The notes: generated from the sequence alone by a model not told the origin. Numbered from the stretch's first letter, positions 52,578 through 63,147 are shown. The stretch is DNA of 64,000 nucleotides from Tropicibacter oceani (GCF_029958925.1 NZ_CP124616.1:3782001-3846000); one strand, 5' to 3'. Translations and numbers: made by a program.

Positions 52578-52663
52578 CGGAACTCTCCTGTTGCGTTCCG
52601 ACAGGCTAGCAGATCGCCGAAATGCCACAAGCCCGCGCGCAAACCGCCAAGGCCGGGCCCGAC

Positions 52664-52703
52664 GGGACGGTGGGCGGGGCGATGCTCTGCAAGAGCGAGC
52701 GCC
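52664..52703. repeat. 40-base intergenic repeat, copy 2
   Basis: Second copy of the 49965-50004 element, 38 of 40 identical. Here the outer ends also pair: GGGACGG at the left with CCGTCCC (52702-52708) at the right, so the unit folds as a long stem around the GCTCTGCAAGAGC core. It lies between the universal stress protein gene and the DUF1428 gene, 15 bases past the uspA stop. Confidence 0.7.
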
Positions 52704-52722
52704 GTCCCGCCGTGTCCCGTCT

Positions 52723-53562
52723 TCAGTGGGCCATCAGGACCGTGACGCTGGCTTGCTCCAGCATGTTGCGGGTCGCACCGCCCAAGATCGCCTCGCGGAA
52801 CCGCGAATGGCCATAGGCCCCCATCACCACCAGGTCGGCGTCGATGTCGCGCACATGACGCATCAGCACGTCCGACACCCGCGGCATGGTCTTGGACAGA
52901 ACGTCGATCTCGGCCTTCACGCCGTGACGGGCCAGGTATTGCGACAGCAGGCCACCCGGATCCGACCGGTTCGGCCCGTGCTGCGGCGGGTCGATGACCA
53001 CCACGTGCACCGCATCCGCGCCGCGCAGCACCGGCAGCGCAGCCCGCACTGCCCGCAGCGCCTCCGAGCTTTCGTTCCAGCCGATCACCACCCGCTTGGG
53101 CTGGGTCGGAGGTTCGACATCATCGGGCACCACCACCACGGGCACCTGCCCTTCGAACATGGCCCCTTCGATGACCGGTTCCAACTCCACCCCACGCTCC
53201 TTGCCATAGGGCTTTGGCAGCACCACCAGGTCCGAGAACCGCGCCCGCGCCGCCACGTGGCGACCGATGTCGGCCAGTTGCGCAACCCCGTGGTCAACCC
53301 CCCAGCGTACATCGAACCGGCCCAGAATGGCGCGTGTCTTTGCGGCCAGGTCCTCGGCCTCTTTGGTGGCGCGGGTCAGGGTTTCCTGCAGGACCATGGC
53401 GTTGGCGCCGGCATAATAATACCCGGTCTGGGTGCGATCGACGCCCAGGCACAGCACATCCAGATGCGCATCGGCCCCAATCGCAACGGCGGCGGCATGT
53501 GAAACGGTGCTTTCGGCCAGCCCCGGATCGGTTACAACGGTTAGGATAGACTTATAGCTCAT
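52723..53562 (-). CDS. Universal stress protein with two UspA domains
   Basis: 279-residue tandem UspA protein from the ATG at 53562 (GAGGAAA upstream). The first domain (SYKSILTVVTDPGLAESTV) is divergent. The second has the ATP-binding signature MGAYGHSRFREAILGGATRNML. Genes of this kind next to cco operons are commonly FNR-controlled, and an FNR box (53626-53639) lies 64-77 bases upstream of the start. Likely a survival factor for low oxygen; inference from context. Confidence 0.88.
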   Translation of the reverse strand: MSYKSILTVVTDPGLAESTVSHAAAVAIGADAHLDVLCLGVDRTQTGYYYAGANAMVLQETLTRATKEAEDLAAKTRAILGRFDVRWGVDHGVAQLADIGRHVAARARFSDLVVLPKPYGKERGVELEPVIEGAMFEGQVPVVVVPDDVEPPTQPKRVVIGWNESSEALRAVRAALPVLRGADAVHVVVIDPPQHGPNRSDPGGLLSQYLARHGVKAEIDVLSKTMPRVSDVLMRHVRDIDADLVVMGAYGHSRFREAILGGATRNMLEQASVTVLMAH

Positions 53563-53625
53563 GGCGTTTCCTCGGTCAGACGCTGCATTCTGATACCAGA
53601 CTAGCGGCGCGCGGATCGCCGCACC

Positions 53626-53639
53626 TTGATACGCGTCAA
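53626..53639. promoter_or_regulatory. FNR box upstream of the universal stress protein gene
   Basis: TTGATACGCGTCAA (TTGAT-N4-GTCAA). Its centre is 70 bases before the ATG of the minus-strand gene, leaving room for a start site about 41 bases downstream and a leader of about 28 bases. It is one of two boxes in the 201-base divergent gap. Confidence 0.78.
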
Positions 53640-53657
53640 GCCGCATCGCAGCATCCA

Positions 53658-53671
53658 TTGATGCAGATCAA
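53658..53671. promoter_or_regulatory. FNR box upstream of ccoN
   Basis: TTGATGCAGATCAA, a perfect FNR consensus (TTGAT-N4-ATCAA), about 93 bases before the ccoN ATG. A class II start site would fall near 53706, leaving a leader of about 58 bases. It is 18 bases from the neighbouring box that faces the stress protein gene. Confidence 0.85.
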
Positions 53672-53763
53672 GGTCGTCTTTGATCTAACCGCGCAAAACG
53701 CACACAGTCTAAAAACCGCCTGCCGGGAATCCGAATCGTGCAGGAAAGACGAAGGGACGAACA

Positions 53764-55377
<1,614 letters not shown>

Positions 55378-55392
55378 GGAGGACCGGACACA

Positions 55393-56121
55393 ATGGCAAT
55401 TCTAGACAAACACGCAGTCCTCGAGAAAAACGTCACGCTTTTGGCAATCTTTGCCTTTCTCGCGGTGACGGTCGGGGGCCTGGTGCAGATTGTGCCGCTC
55501 TTCTACCTCGACAACACCATCGAGGACGTCGAAGGCATGCGCCCCTACACGCCGCTGGAACTGGCTGGTCGTGACATCTACATCCGCGAAGGATGCTATG
55601 TCTGCCACAGCCAGATGATCCGCCCGATGCGGGACGAAGTGGAACGGTATGGCCACTACAGCCTTGCGGCTGAAAGCCAGTACGACCACCCGTTCCAGTG
55701 GGGATCCAAGCGGACGGGGCCCGACCTTGCCCGCGTCGGCGGCCGGTATTCGGATGACTGGCACGTTGACCACCTGCGCGACCCGCAATCGGTCGTGCCG
55801 GAATCGGTCATGCCCAAGTATGGCTTTCTCGAAGCCAAGCTGATCGACGGCAAATACATCGGTGACCTGATGGCCACCCACGCCCTGGTCGGTGTGCCCT
55901 ATTCGGACGAGATGGTCGAAGCCGGCCAGGCGGATTTCGCCGCGCAGGCAGATCCCGACGCCGATACCGATGGCCTGTTCGAGCGCTATGGCGAAAACGT
56001 CAACGTGCGCAACTTTGACAGCCAGCCGGGCGTTTCGGAACTCGATGCGCTGGTCGCCTATCTGCAAATGCTGGGCACGCTGGTCGATTTCTCGACCTTC
56101 ACGCCTGACGCAAGCCGCTAA
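55393..56121 (+). CDS. ccoO: cbb3-type cytochrome c oxidase subunit II (monoheme)
   Basis: Membrane-anchored monoheme cytochrome (242 residues): N-terminal helix about 13-37, heme motif CYVCH (68-72), and the methionine ligand region in [12 protein letters not shown]. It transfers electrons from CcoP to CcoN. GGAGG precedes the ATG; it lies 15 bases after ccoN. Confidence 0.97.
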   Translation: MAILDKHAVLEKNVTLLAIFAFLAVTVGGLVQIVPLFYLDNTIEDVEGMRPYTPLELAGRDIYIREGCYVCHSQMIRPMRDEVERYGHYSLAAESQYDHPFQWGSKRTGPDLARVGGRYSDDWHVDHLRDPQSVVPESVMPKYGFLEAKLIDGKYIGDLMATHALVGVPYSDEMVEAGQADFAAQADPDADTDGLFERYGENVNVRNFDSQPGVSELDALVAYLQMLGTLVDFSTFTPDASR

Positions 56122-56131
56122 AGGGGGGATT

Positions 56132-56323
56132 ATGGAACAGTATTCTTTCCTTCGGCAGCTGGCAGACAGCTGGGCGCTGCTGGCGATGTTCGCCTTCTTC
56201 ATGGGGATCGTCTTCTGGGCCTTGCGGCCCGGATCCAAGGCGATCCACCAGGACACCGCGAACATTCCCTTTCGCCACGATGATCGACCTGCCCCCGTGC
56301 AGGCCGACAAACCCGCCGAATAA
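56132..56323 (+). CDS. ccoQ: cbb3-type cytochrome c oxidase small subunit
   Basis: 63-residue protein with a single membrane helix (about 14-31, LLAMFAFFMGIVFWALRPG), the typical CcoQ size and shape. It stabilises the oxidase, particularly the CcoP interaction. The ATG at 56132 has GGGGGG upstream. It lies 10 bases after ccoO and 12 before ccoP. Confidence 0.93.
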   Translation: MEQYSFLRQLADSWALLAMFAFFMGIVFWALRPGSKAIHQDTANIPFRHDDRPAPVQADKPAE

Positions 56324-56335
56324 GGAGGCCGGGAC

Positions 56336-57220
56336 ATGAGTGACAAGAAAAAGAACGACGATCTCGATTATGAGACGACGGGACACAGCTGGGACGGCAT
56401 CCAGGAATACAACAAACCCCTTCCGCGGTGGTGGCTGTATACCTTCTATGTCTGTATCGTCTGGGGCATCGGCTATACCATCGCCTACCCTGCCTGGCCG
56501 GGCATCAATTCGGCCACCGCGGGCATTCTGGGGTACTCGACCCGGGGCGAAGTGGCGGCTGAAATCGCTGCCGTCGAGGCCCGCAACGGTCCGATCAACG
56601 AAAAGCTGGCCTCGGTCGAGCTGTCCGAGATCGCAACCGACCCCGAGCTGAACGGCTATGCCATCAACGCCGGCAGCGCCGTGTTCAAGACCTGGTGCGC
56701 CCAGTGCCACGGGTCCGGTGCGGCGGGGGCCAAGGGTTATCCCAACCTGCTGGACGATGACTGGCTTTGGGGCGGCTCGATCGAGGACATCCACACCACG
56801 ATCACCGTCGGCATCCGCAACCCCGACATCGACGTGGATTGGGCCCGTCAGTCGGAAATGCCGGCCTTTGGACGCGACGAACTGCTGGAACCTGAGCAGA
56901 TCAACCAGGTCGTCAACTACGTCATGAGCCTGTCGGGTGAACCCCAGGATGCCGCAGCCGTGGCCGAGGGTGAAACCGTCTATCTGGACAACTGCGCGTC
57001 CTGCCATGGCGACGACGCAAAGGGCGACCGCATCCAGGGCGCTCCGAACCTGAGCGACGCGATCTGGCTGTATGGCGGCGACTACGACTCGCTGATGGAG
57101 ACGGTGAACAACGCCCGCTATGGCGTGATGCCCAACTGGAACGAACGCCTCTCCGAGGCCGAGATCCGCGCCGTTGCCACCTATGTGCACGGACTGGGTG
57201 GCGGCGAAGCCTCTGAATAA
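56336..57220 (+). CDS. ccoP: cbb3-type cytochrome c oxidase subunit III (diheme)
   Basis: Diheme electron-entry subunit (294 residues). A charged cytoplasmic N-terminus is followed by a membrane helix (about 33-52) and two cytochrome domains with CAQCH (121-125) and CASCH (220-224). Last structural gene of ccoNOQP, followed by a terminator. The assembly genes resume 1.7 kb downstream. Confidence 0.97.
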   Translation: MSDKKKNDDLDYETTGHSWDGIQEYNKPLPRWWLYTFYVCIVWGIGYTIAYPAWPGINSATAGILGYSTRGEVAAEIAAVEARNGPINEKLASVELSEIATDPELNGYAINAGSAVFKTWCAQCHGSGAAGAKGYPNLLDDDWLWGGSIEDIHTTITVGIRNPDIDVDWARQSEMPAFGRDELLEPEQINQVVNYVMSLSGEPQDAAAVAEGETVYLDNCASCHGDDAKGDRIQGAPNLSDAIWLYGGDYDSLMETVNNARYGVMPNWNERLSEAEIRAVATYVHGLGGGEASE

Positions 57221-57244
57221 GTCGTCCCTTCGACTTTGAAAACG

Positions 57245-57276
57245 AAACGGGCCGGGATTTTCCTGGCCCGTTTTTT
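57245..57276. terminator. Terminator after ccoP
   Basis: CGGGCCGGG (57248-57256) pairs with CCTGGCCCG (57262-57270; one G-T pair) around a 5-base loop, flanked by AAA on the left and six T residues on the right, so it ends the plus-strand cco transcript. Read on the minus strand the stem is followed by TTTCGTTTTC, so it could also end a leftward RNA started near the FNR box at 57379. Confidence 0.85.
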
Positions 57277-57891
57277 GTTGCGCGGCGACCCCGGGGCGAT
57301 GGGAAGCTCCCAGGTCAGGATCGCGTAAAAGATGTATCCAGAATAATATTCAAAAAACCGCGTATGATGGTGCCGATCTTGATTTGGGTCAAAGCCCGCA
57401 GGCCCGGTTTCTGAAAAAACTTGGGCCATAAGGTCGGGGCCCTCCCCCTGATCCAAAGACACCCCGCCCTGTCGGGGGGTATGACGCCGGTGCCTCGTCC
57501 TGTTCGCGCGTTTCCTGAGGCGCCGGCGTCCATTCACTCACCACCATCGCAGCGGATGAGGCAGGTCATGGACCTGCCTTGCGCCCCTTTGCCCGGTTTG
57601 TGCAGGGTCGCGGCGCGGAATGCGGAACAGAACACCCGGATCAATCATCCTTGTGCCCCCCATCCCGGGGACCGCGATAAAACGGCAGGTCCTTTTCGCG
57701 CAGCCCCAGCTTTGGCAAATCGGGCCGCAACCGGGTTTCCGGCCGCGCGCCCGTGGCTGTCATGAAAGTTTTTGCAAAGACGCCCAACATCCTATTATCC
57801 TTTTTGGCAAGCATTTCATGCAATCATCATCGGCATAGGGTCGATCAAAAGCGACTCAGGAAAAAATCTGATGTGTAAGCTGGGCTAACTT
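57277..57891. other. Non-coding gap with orphan FNR box and three hairpins: candidate structured RNA
   Basis: 615 bases with no credible gene. An FNR box is at 57379-57392. Rightward of it three hairpins come in a row: CCCCG/CGGGG (57462-57477); the 14-base stem GACGCCGGTGCCTC/GAGGCGCCGGCGTC (57483-57530, one wobble, 20-base loop); and the perfect AGGCAGGTC/GACCTGCCT with a 3-base loop (57559-57579). Leftward, TATTAT (minus strand, 57343-57348) could be a -10 box for a short RNA ending at the ccoP terminator. Short open frames here are Arg/Pro-rich and unlike any family. Confidence 0.5.
57379..57392. promoter_or_regulatory. Orphan FNR box
   Basis: TTGATTTGGGTCAA matches TTGAT-N4-GTCAA. It lies 159 bases after the ccoP stop and 500 bases before the LysR start, so it does not sit at a normal distance from any protein gene. 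The probable targets are an RNA in either direction. Confidence 0.72.
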
Positions 57892-58782
57892 TTGAACTGG
57901 TCATCCCTGCCCCCGCTCAGCGCCCTGCGCGCCTTTGCCGCCTATGCCCAGACCGGTTCGGTCGCGCAGGCGGGGGCAGCGCTGAATGTCACCCATGCCG
58001 CCGTCAGCCAACAGATGCGCGCGCTGGAAACCCATCTTGGCCTGTCGTTGCTGGACCGCAGCGCCCGCAGCCTGTCCCTGACCCCCGAGGGAGAGATCCT
58101 GGCGCGCGCCCTGCTGGACGGTTTCGGCCAGCTGATCCAGACCGTCGAGGCCCTGACCGGCGCCGACGCCGGGCGCCCCTTGCACGTCGCCTGCACGCCC
58201 AGCTTTGCCGCCAACTGGCTGATGCCCCGGCTGGCAGGGTTCCGGGCGCTGTGCCCTGATGTCGAACTGATGATCAACCCCGACCCGCGGTTGACCGATC
58301 CTGCCCCCGGCGGCGTCGATGTAGCGTTGCGCTATGGCACCGGCCCCTGGAAAGGGCTGGACAGCCGGTTGCTGATGCGCGCGCCGCTTGTGGTCGTCGG
58401 CGCGCCGTCGCTGTTTCAATCGGGCCTGCCGCAAACCCCGCGCGACCTTGTGACCGTGCCCTGGCTTCAGGAACTGGGGCAGAATGAAACCAGCCGCTGG
58501 CTGGAGACGCGCGGCATTGTCGGCCAAAGGCTGGCCAGCGTCACCCATGTTCCGGGCAACCTGATGATCGACGGGGTGCGCAGCGGTCAGGGCATCGCCA
58601 TCGCGACCCGCATCGCGGTGGCCGAGGACCTCAGGGCCGGACGTCTGCTGGCCCTGTTCGAGGACGCGGGCGATGCCGGCTATCACATCGTCACCGCACC
58701 CGGCGTCACCCGCCCCGCCCTGCGCGATTTCATCCGCTGGCTTCGGCGGGAAGCCGCGGAAAATCAAGGCGATGACACGTAA
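57892..58782 (+). CDS. LysR-family transcriptional regulator (GcvA-like)
   Basis: 296-residue LysR-type regulator. The helix-turn-helix is in the first 65 residues (SVAQAGAALNVTHAAVSQQMRALE), followed by the co-inducer domain beginning near residue 90. LPPLSALRAFAAYAQTGSV resembles the GcvA/AmpR group. The only start compatible with the domain is a TTG at 57892 without an obvious ribosome-binding site. It separates ccoNOQP from ccoGHIS, which are usually adjacent. No divergent partner gene is present, so its target is unclear. Confidence 0.87.
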   Translation: MNWSSLPPLSALRAFAAYAQTGSVAQAGAALNVTHAAVSQQMRALETHLGLSLLDRSARSLSLTPEGEILARALLDGFGQLIQTVEALTGADAGRPLHVACTPSFAANWLMPRLAGFRALCPDVELMINPDPRLTDPAPGGVDVALRYGTGPWKGLDSRLLMRAPLVVVGAPSLFQSGLPQTPRDLVTVPWLQELGQNETSRWLETRGIVGQRLASVTHVPGNLMIDGVRSGQGIAIATRIAVAEDLRAGRLLALFEDAGDAGYHIVTAPGVTRPALRDFIRWLRREAAENQGDDT

Positions 58783-58828
58783 GCCCCCTGACCTTTGCGG
58801 GCAAAAAGCTAAATCGAAGATGTAGAAT

Positions 58829-58842
58829 TTGATGCACATCAA
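58829..58842. promoter_or_regulatory. FNR box upstream of ccoG
   Basis: TTGATGCACATCAA, a perfect FNR consensus, centred 71 bases before the ccoG GTG. A class II start near 58877 would leave a leader of about 30 bases. It gives ccoGHIS its own oxygen-responsive promoter separate from ccoNOQP. Confidence 0.85.
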
Positions 58843-58906
58843 AGAGCCGCCGCCCCCAACTTGGGAAAAGGGCCGCAACCTCATTCCTTAACGGAGCGAT
58901 TCCCCC

Positions 58907-60331
58907 GTGTCCGACAGCAATACACCCGCCCCCAGCCTGTACAAATCGCGCGAACCGATCTTTCCGCGCCGCGTGTCGGGCAAATTCCGCAGCCTGAAAT
59001 GGGTGCTTTTGACGCTCATGCTGGGTGTCTATTACATCACCCCGTGGATTCGCTGGGATCGCGGTCCGGAACTGCCGGATCAGGCGGTGCTGCTTGATCT
59101 TGCCGGGCGCCGCTTCTTCTTTTTCTGGATCGAGATCTGGCCGCACGAATTCTACTTTGTTGCCGGGCTTCTGGTCATGGCGGGGCTTGGCCTGTTCCTG
59201 TTCACCTCGGCCCTGGGCCGGGTGTGGTGCGGCTATGCCTGCCCGCAGACCGTCTGGACCGACCTGTTCATCCTGGTCGAACGCTGGATCGAAGGCGACC
59301 GCAACGCCCGCCTGCGCCTGCATCGCCAGCAAAAGATGGATTTCCGCAAATTCCGTCTGCGCCTGACGAAATGGACGATCTGGTTTGCCATCGGCATCGC
59401 CACCGGCGGCGCCTGGGTGTTCTATTTCACCGATGCGCCGACGCTTCTGGTCGATCTGTTCACCGGCCAGGCCCATCCGATCGCCTATACCACGATCATC
59501 GTCATGGGCGTGATCACCTTCTTCTTTGGCGGCTTTGCCCGCGAACAGATCTGCATCTATGCCTGCCCATGGCCGCGCATCCAGGCCGCCATGATGGACG
59601 AAGACACCCTGACCGTGGGCTACCGCGAATGGCGCGGTGAGCCGCGCGGCAAGGGCAAGGCCCGCGAAGGCCTGGGCGATTGCATCGACTGCAATGCCTG
59701 CGTGAACGTCTGCCCGGTGGGGATCGACATCCGCGACGGCCAGCAACTGGCCTGCATCACCTGCGCGCTGTGCATCGACGCCTGCGACGACATGATGGAC
59801 AAGGTCGGCAAGCCGCGCGGGCTGATCGACTACCTGGCCTTTTCCGACGAAACCCGCGAACGCGCGGGCGAGCCGCCGCGCTCGGTCTGGAAACACATCT
59901 TCCGGCCGCGGGTCATCCTGTACACCACGCTGTGGTCGCTGGTCGGGATCGGGCTGGTCTTTGCCCTGTTCATCCGCCCCGAGATCGAGATGACCGTGGC
60001 CCCGGTGCGCAATCCGACCTTTGTGACCCTGTCCGACGGGTCGATCCGCAACACCTATGACGTGCGCCTTCTGAACAAGCATGGCGAATCGCGGCCCTTC
60101 CGCATCTCGGTGACGGGCAATGAATTCTTGCGCGTCCAGCTGGAAGGCACGCCTTATGAAACCGTGCAGGTTCCCGCGAACGAAACTTTCCTGCAAAAGG
60201 TCTATGTGATCGCGCCCAAGGGCTCCGAAGCCGCTGAATCGGAACGCATTCCCTTCCGCTTCTGGGTCGAGGATCTGACCAACGGCGACCGGGCACATAA
60301 CGACACCATCTTCAACGGAAGGGCCAACTGA
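58907..60331 (+). CDS. ccoG: CcoG (RdxA), cbb3 oxidase assembly/accessory ferredoxin
   Basis: Polytopic membrane protein with two 4Fe-4S clusters; CcoG reduces copper for insertion into cbb3 oxidase. The 474-residue product starts at a GTG (GGAG upstream). Cluster motifs CIDCNACVNVCP and CITCALCIDACD lie in the middle, with conserved CGYACPQ and CIYACPW motifs before them. A C-terminal periplasmic Ig-like domain completes it. Its stop shares a base with the ccoH ATG. Confidence 0.96.
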   Translation: MSDSNTPAPSLYKSREPIFPRRVSGKFRSLKWVLLTLMLGVYYITPWIRWDRGPELPDQAVLLDLAGRRFFFFWIEIWPHEFYFVAGLLVMAGLGLFLFTSALGRVWCGYACPQTVWTDLFILVERWIEGDRNARLRLHRQQKMDFRKFRLRLTKWTIWFAIGIATGGAWVFYFTDAPTLLVDLFTGQAHPIAYTTIIVMGVITFFFGGFAREQICIYACPWPRIQAAMMDEDTLTVGYREWRGEPRGKGKAREGLGDCIDCNACVNVCPVGIDIRDGQQLACITCALCIDACDDMMDKVGKPRGLIDYLAFSDETRERAGEPPRSVWKHIFRPRVILYTTLWSLVGIGLVFALFIRPEIEMTVAPVRNPTFVTLSDGSIRNTYDVRLLNKHGESRPFRISVTGNEFLRVQLEGTPYETVQVPANETFLQKVYVIAPKGSEAAESERIPFRFWVEDLTNGDRAHNDTIFNGRAN

Positions 60332-60792
60332 TGGCGCGCGAACGCAAACTGACGGGCTGGCATGTGCTGGGCATCTTTGGCGGCGCCTTTGCCGTGATCA
60401 TCGGGGTCAACCTGGCGCTGGCCTACAACGCGGTCAAAACCTTCCCCGGGCTCGAGGTCAAGAATTCCTACGTGGCCAGCCAAACCTTCAACCAGCGCAA
60501 GGCGCAGCAGGAATCGCTGGGTTGGTCGATCAAGGCGCAGCTGGAGGACGACCGGCTGATCCTGTCGATCACCGACAAGGACGGCCGCCCCGTCCAGGTC
60601 GGCAAGCTGGACGCGACGGTGGGCCGCCCCACCAACGTCAGCGAAGACCGCGTGCCCGAATTCGCCTACAACGGCCAGGCCTATGTCGCCTATGTCGAGC
60701 TGAACCCCGGAAACTGGGATGTCTGGCTCAAGGCCACGGCGCTGGACGGCACCGAATTCGAACAGCGTCTGGAAATGTCGATCGGAGGCTGA
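60331..60792 (+). CDS. ccoH: CcoH (FixH-type), cbb3 oxidase assembly protein
   Basis: 153-residue protein with one N-terminal membrane helix (about 11-32) and a periplasmic domain of the FixH family (NSYVASQTFNQRKAQQESLGW is diagnostic). CcoH is needed for stable cbb3 assembly. Coupled to ccoG by a one-base overlap and followed by ccoI after 4 bases. Confidence 0.94.
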   Translation: MARERKLTGWHVLGIFGGAFAVIIGVNLALAYNAVKTFPGLEVKNSYVASQTFNQRKAQQESLGWSIKAQLEDDRLILSITDKDGRPVQVGKLDATVGRPTNVSEDRVPEFAYNGQAYVAYVELNPGNWDVWLKATALDGTEFEQRLEMSIGG

Positions 60793-60796
60793 TGAC

Positions 60797-62983
60797 ATGA
60801 CCGCCACCCTGCGCAGCCCGGTTTCGGCTTGCCCCGCCTGCTCTGCCGCCCCCTCAGCCGAGGCGCTGGCCGCCGCGCAGGAACCGATCAAGGCGCATAT
60901 CGTGCTGTCCTTGCCGACGATCCACTGCGCCGCCTGCATGGCCGCGGTCGAACGGGCGCTGAACGCCGCGCCGGGGGTGCGATCGGCCCGGGTGAACCTG
61001 ACGATGAAACGCGTCAGCATCGAGGCCGACGCCGATGTCACCGCCGCAGACGTGATCCCGCTGGTCACCGGCGCCGGTTACGAGGCGCACGAACTGGACA
61101 CCACGGCGCTGGCCGCCACCCAGACCGACCGCGCGGGGCGCGAATTGCTGATGCGGCTGGCGGTCGCGGGCTTTGCGTCGATGAACGTGATGCTGCTGTC
61201 GATCGCGGTCTGGTCCGGCGCCGAGGGCGCAACCCGCGATCTGTTCCACTGGATTTCGGCGGCCATCGTGCTGCCGGCCGTGGCCTTTTCGGCGCAGCCC
61301 TTCTTTCGCAACGCCTGGACCGCCCTGCGCGCCGGGGCGCTGAACATGGACGTGCCGATTTCGTTGGCCATCCTGCTGGCGCTTGCCACCTCGCTTTGGG
61401 AAACATCGCTGTCGGGGGAACATGCCTATTTCGACGCCGCCATCGCCCTGACCTTTTTCCTGCTGACCGGCCGTTACCTGGACCACCGGACCCGCTCGGT
61501 TGCGCGCAGCGCGGCCGAAGAACTGGCCGCGCTGGAAGTGCCGCGCGCCTGGCGCCTGACCGACGACGGCGAAGAAAAGGTGTCGGTCTCCGAATTGGCG
61601 GTTGGCGATCTGTTGCGCGTGCGGCCCGGCAGCCGGATGCCCGTCGACGGCGTGATCACCGAAGGCACATCCGAACTGGACCGGTCGCTGCTGACCGGGG
61701 AAACCCTGCCGATCTTTGCCGAACCGGGCCGCGAGGTCAGCGCAGGCGAGGTCAACCTGACCGGCCCGCTGCTGATCCGCGCGACGGCCGTGGGCCGCGA
61801 CACCTCGTTGCACCGCATGGCCGATCTGGTCGCCGTCGCGGAAAGCGGGCGGTCGCGCTATACCTCGCTGGCGGACAAGGCGGCCAAGCTGTATGCGCCG
61901 GGGGTGCACATCCTGTCGGCCCTGGCCTTCATCGGCTGGTACATGTATTCGGGCGACCTGCGCGTCGCGGTGAACATCGCCGCCGCCGTGCTGATCATCA
62001 CCTGCCCATGTGCGCTGGGTCTTGCGGTGCCGGCGGTGACCACCGCCGCCTCGGGGCGTCTGTTCAAACGCGGCCTGCTGATCAAGGACGCCACCGCGCT
62101 CGAGCGGCTGGCCCAGGTCGATACCGTCGTGTTTGACAAGACCGGCACCCTGACCGCCGGCGCGCCGGAACTGACCAACCTCGATGATTTCACCCGCCGC
62201 GACCTGGAAATCGCCATGGCGCTGGCGATGGGGTCGTCGCACCCCTTGTCGCAATCGCTGAGTGCTGCGGCCCGTGCGGCGGGCATCACGCCCGCCCCGG
62301 TGACCGCGATCACCGAGGTGCCAGGCTATGGCGCTCAGGGCGACTGGAACGGCCAGATGGTCCGCCTGGGCCGCGCAAGCTGGGTTGGCGGCAGCGCCGG
62401 CGAGATGACATCGGCCTGGCTGCGTGTCGGGGATGGCCCGGCGCAGGCCTTTACCTTTACCGACCGCCTGCGCGATGGCGCTGAAGAGGCCGTCCGCGGG
62501 CTGCAAGAGGCCGGCAAGACGGTGATCCTGATGTCCGGCGACACCACCGCCGCGGTCGAGGCGCTGGCAAAGCGGCTTGGCATCGCGCAATGGCTGGCAG
62601 AAGCCCTGCCCCAGGACAAGGCCGGCCGGATCGACGCCCTGACCCGCGATGGCGCCAAGGTGCTGATGGTCGGGGACGGGCTGAACGACACGGCCGCGCT
62701 GACGGCGGCCCATGCCTCGATTTCTCCGGCCTCGGCGCTGGACGCGGCGCGCGTCGCCTCGGACATCGTGCTGCTGGGCAATTCGCTGGCCCCCATCCCC
62801 GAAGCCACGCGCACCGCGCAAAACGCCACGCGCCGCATCCGGGAAAACTTTACCATCGCCAGCTGGTACAACGTGATTGCCGTTCCGCTGGCCGTTGCCG
62901 GGCTGTGCTCGCCCCTGATCGCCGCCTTGGCGATGTCGGCCAGTTCGATTACGGTGTCCCTGAACGCCCTGCGCCTGAGGTAA
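60797..62983 (+). CDS. ccoI: CcoI (FixI), copper-exporting P1B-type ATPase for cbb3 assembly
   Basis: 728-residue CPx-type ATPase supplying copper to cbb3. An N-terminal metal-binding domain has the HCAAC motif, and an extra CPAC motif precedes it at residues 11-14. The transmembrane metal site is CPCALGLAVP; phosphorylation is at DKTGT; the hinge has MVGDGLNDTAAL. The ATG at 60797 (GGAGG upstream) is preferred; an in-frame start at 60719 lies inside ccoH. Confidence 0.96.
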   Translation: MTATLRSPVSACPACSAAPSAEALAAAQEPIKAHIVLSLPTIHCAACMAAVERALNAAPGVRSARVNLTMKRVSIEADADVTAADVIPLVTGAGYEAHELDTTALAATQTDRAGRELLMRLAVAGFASMNVMLLSIAVWSGAEGATRDLFHWISAAIVLPAVAFSAQPFFRNAWTALRAGALNMDVPISLAILLALATSLWETSLSGEHAYFDAAIALTFFLLTGRYLDHRTRSVARSAAEELAALEVPRAWRLTDDGEEKVSVSELAVGDLLRVRPGSRMPVDGVITEGTSELDRSLLTGETLPIFAEPGREVSAGEVNLTGPLLIRATAVGRDTSLHRMADLVAVAESGRSRYTSLADKAAKLYAPGVHILSALAFIGWYMYSGDLRVAVNIAAAVLIITCPCALGLAVPAVTTAASGRLFKRGLLIKDATALERLAQVDTVVFDKTGTLTAGAPELTNLDDFTRRDLEIAMALAMGSSHPLSQSLSAAARAAGITPAPVTAITEVPGYGAQGDWNGQMVRLGRASWVGGSAGEMTSAWLRVGDGPAQAFTFTDRLRDGAEEAVRGLQEAGKTVILMSGDTTAAVEALAKRLGIAQWLAEALPQDKAGRIDALTRDGAKVLMVGDGLNDTAALTAAHASISPASALDAARVASDIVLLGNSLAPIPEATRTAQNATRRIRENFTIASWYNVIAVPLAVAGLCSPLIAALAMSASSITVSLNALRLR

Positions 62984-62988
62984 ATGCC

Positions 62989-63147
62989 GTGAACATCCTG
63001 ACCTACCTGATCCCGATTTCGCTGGTCCTTGGCGGAGCAGGCCTTGCCTTTTTCGTCTTTACCATCCGGTCGAACCAGTATGACGACCCCGAAGGCGACG
63101 CCCGGCGCATCCTGTCGGGCGAATACGACGATCACCCGAAACCCTGA
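62989..63147 (+). CDS. ccoS: CcoS, cbb3 oxidase maturation protein
   Basis: 52-residue protein with one membrane helix (about 4-24, LTYLIPISLVLGGAGLAFFVF) and a short acidic tail containing YDDPEGDARRIL, the family signature. CcoS is needed to put heme and copper into CcoN. It begins at a GTG 5 bases after ccoI and ends the ccoGHIS operon. Confidence 0.92.
   Translation: MNILTYLIPISLVLGGAGLAFFVFTIRSNQYDDPEGDARRILSGEYDDHPKP

Noticed and set aside
57421-57765. Short open frames within the ccoP-LysR gap as possible small proteins
   Set aside because: Products are Pro/Arg/Ala-rich with no ribosome-binding site, and the frames run through the three hairpins; the structure is better explained as RNA.
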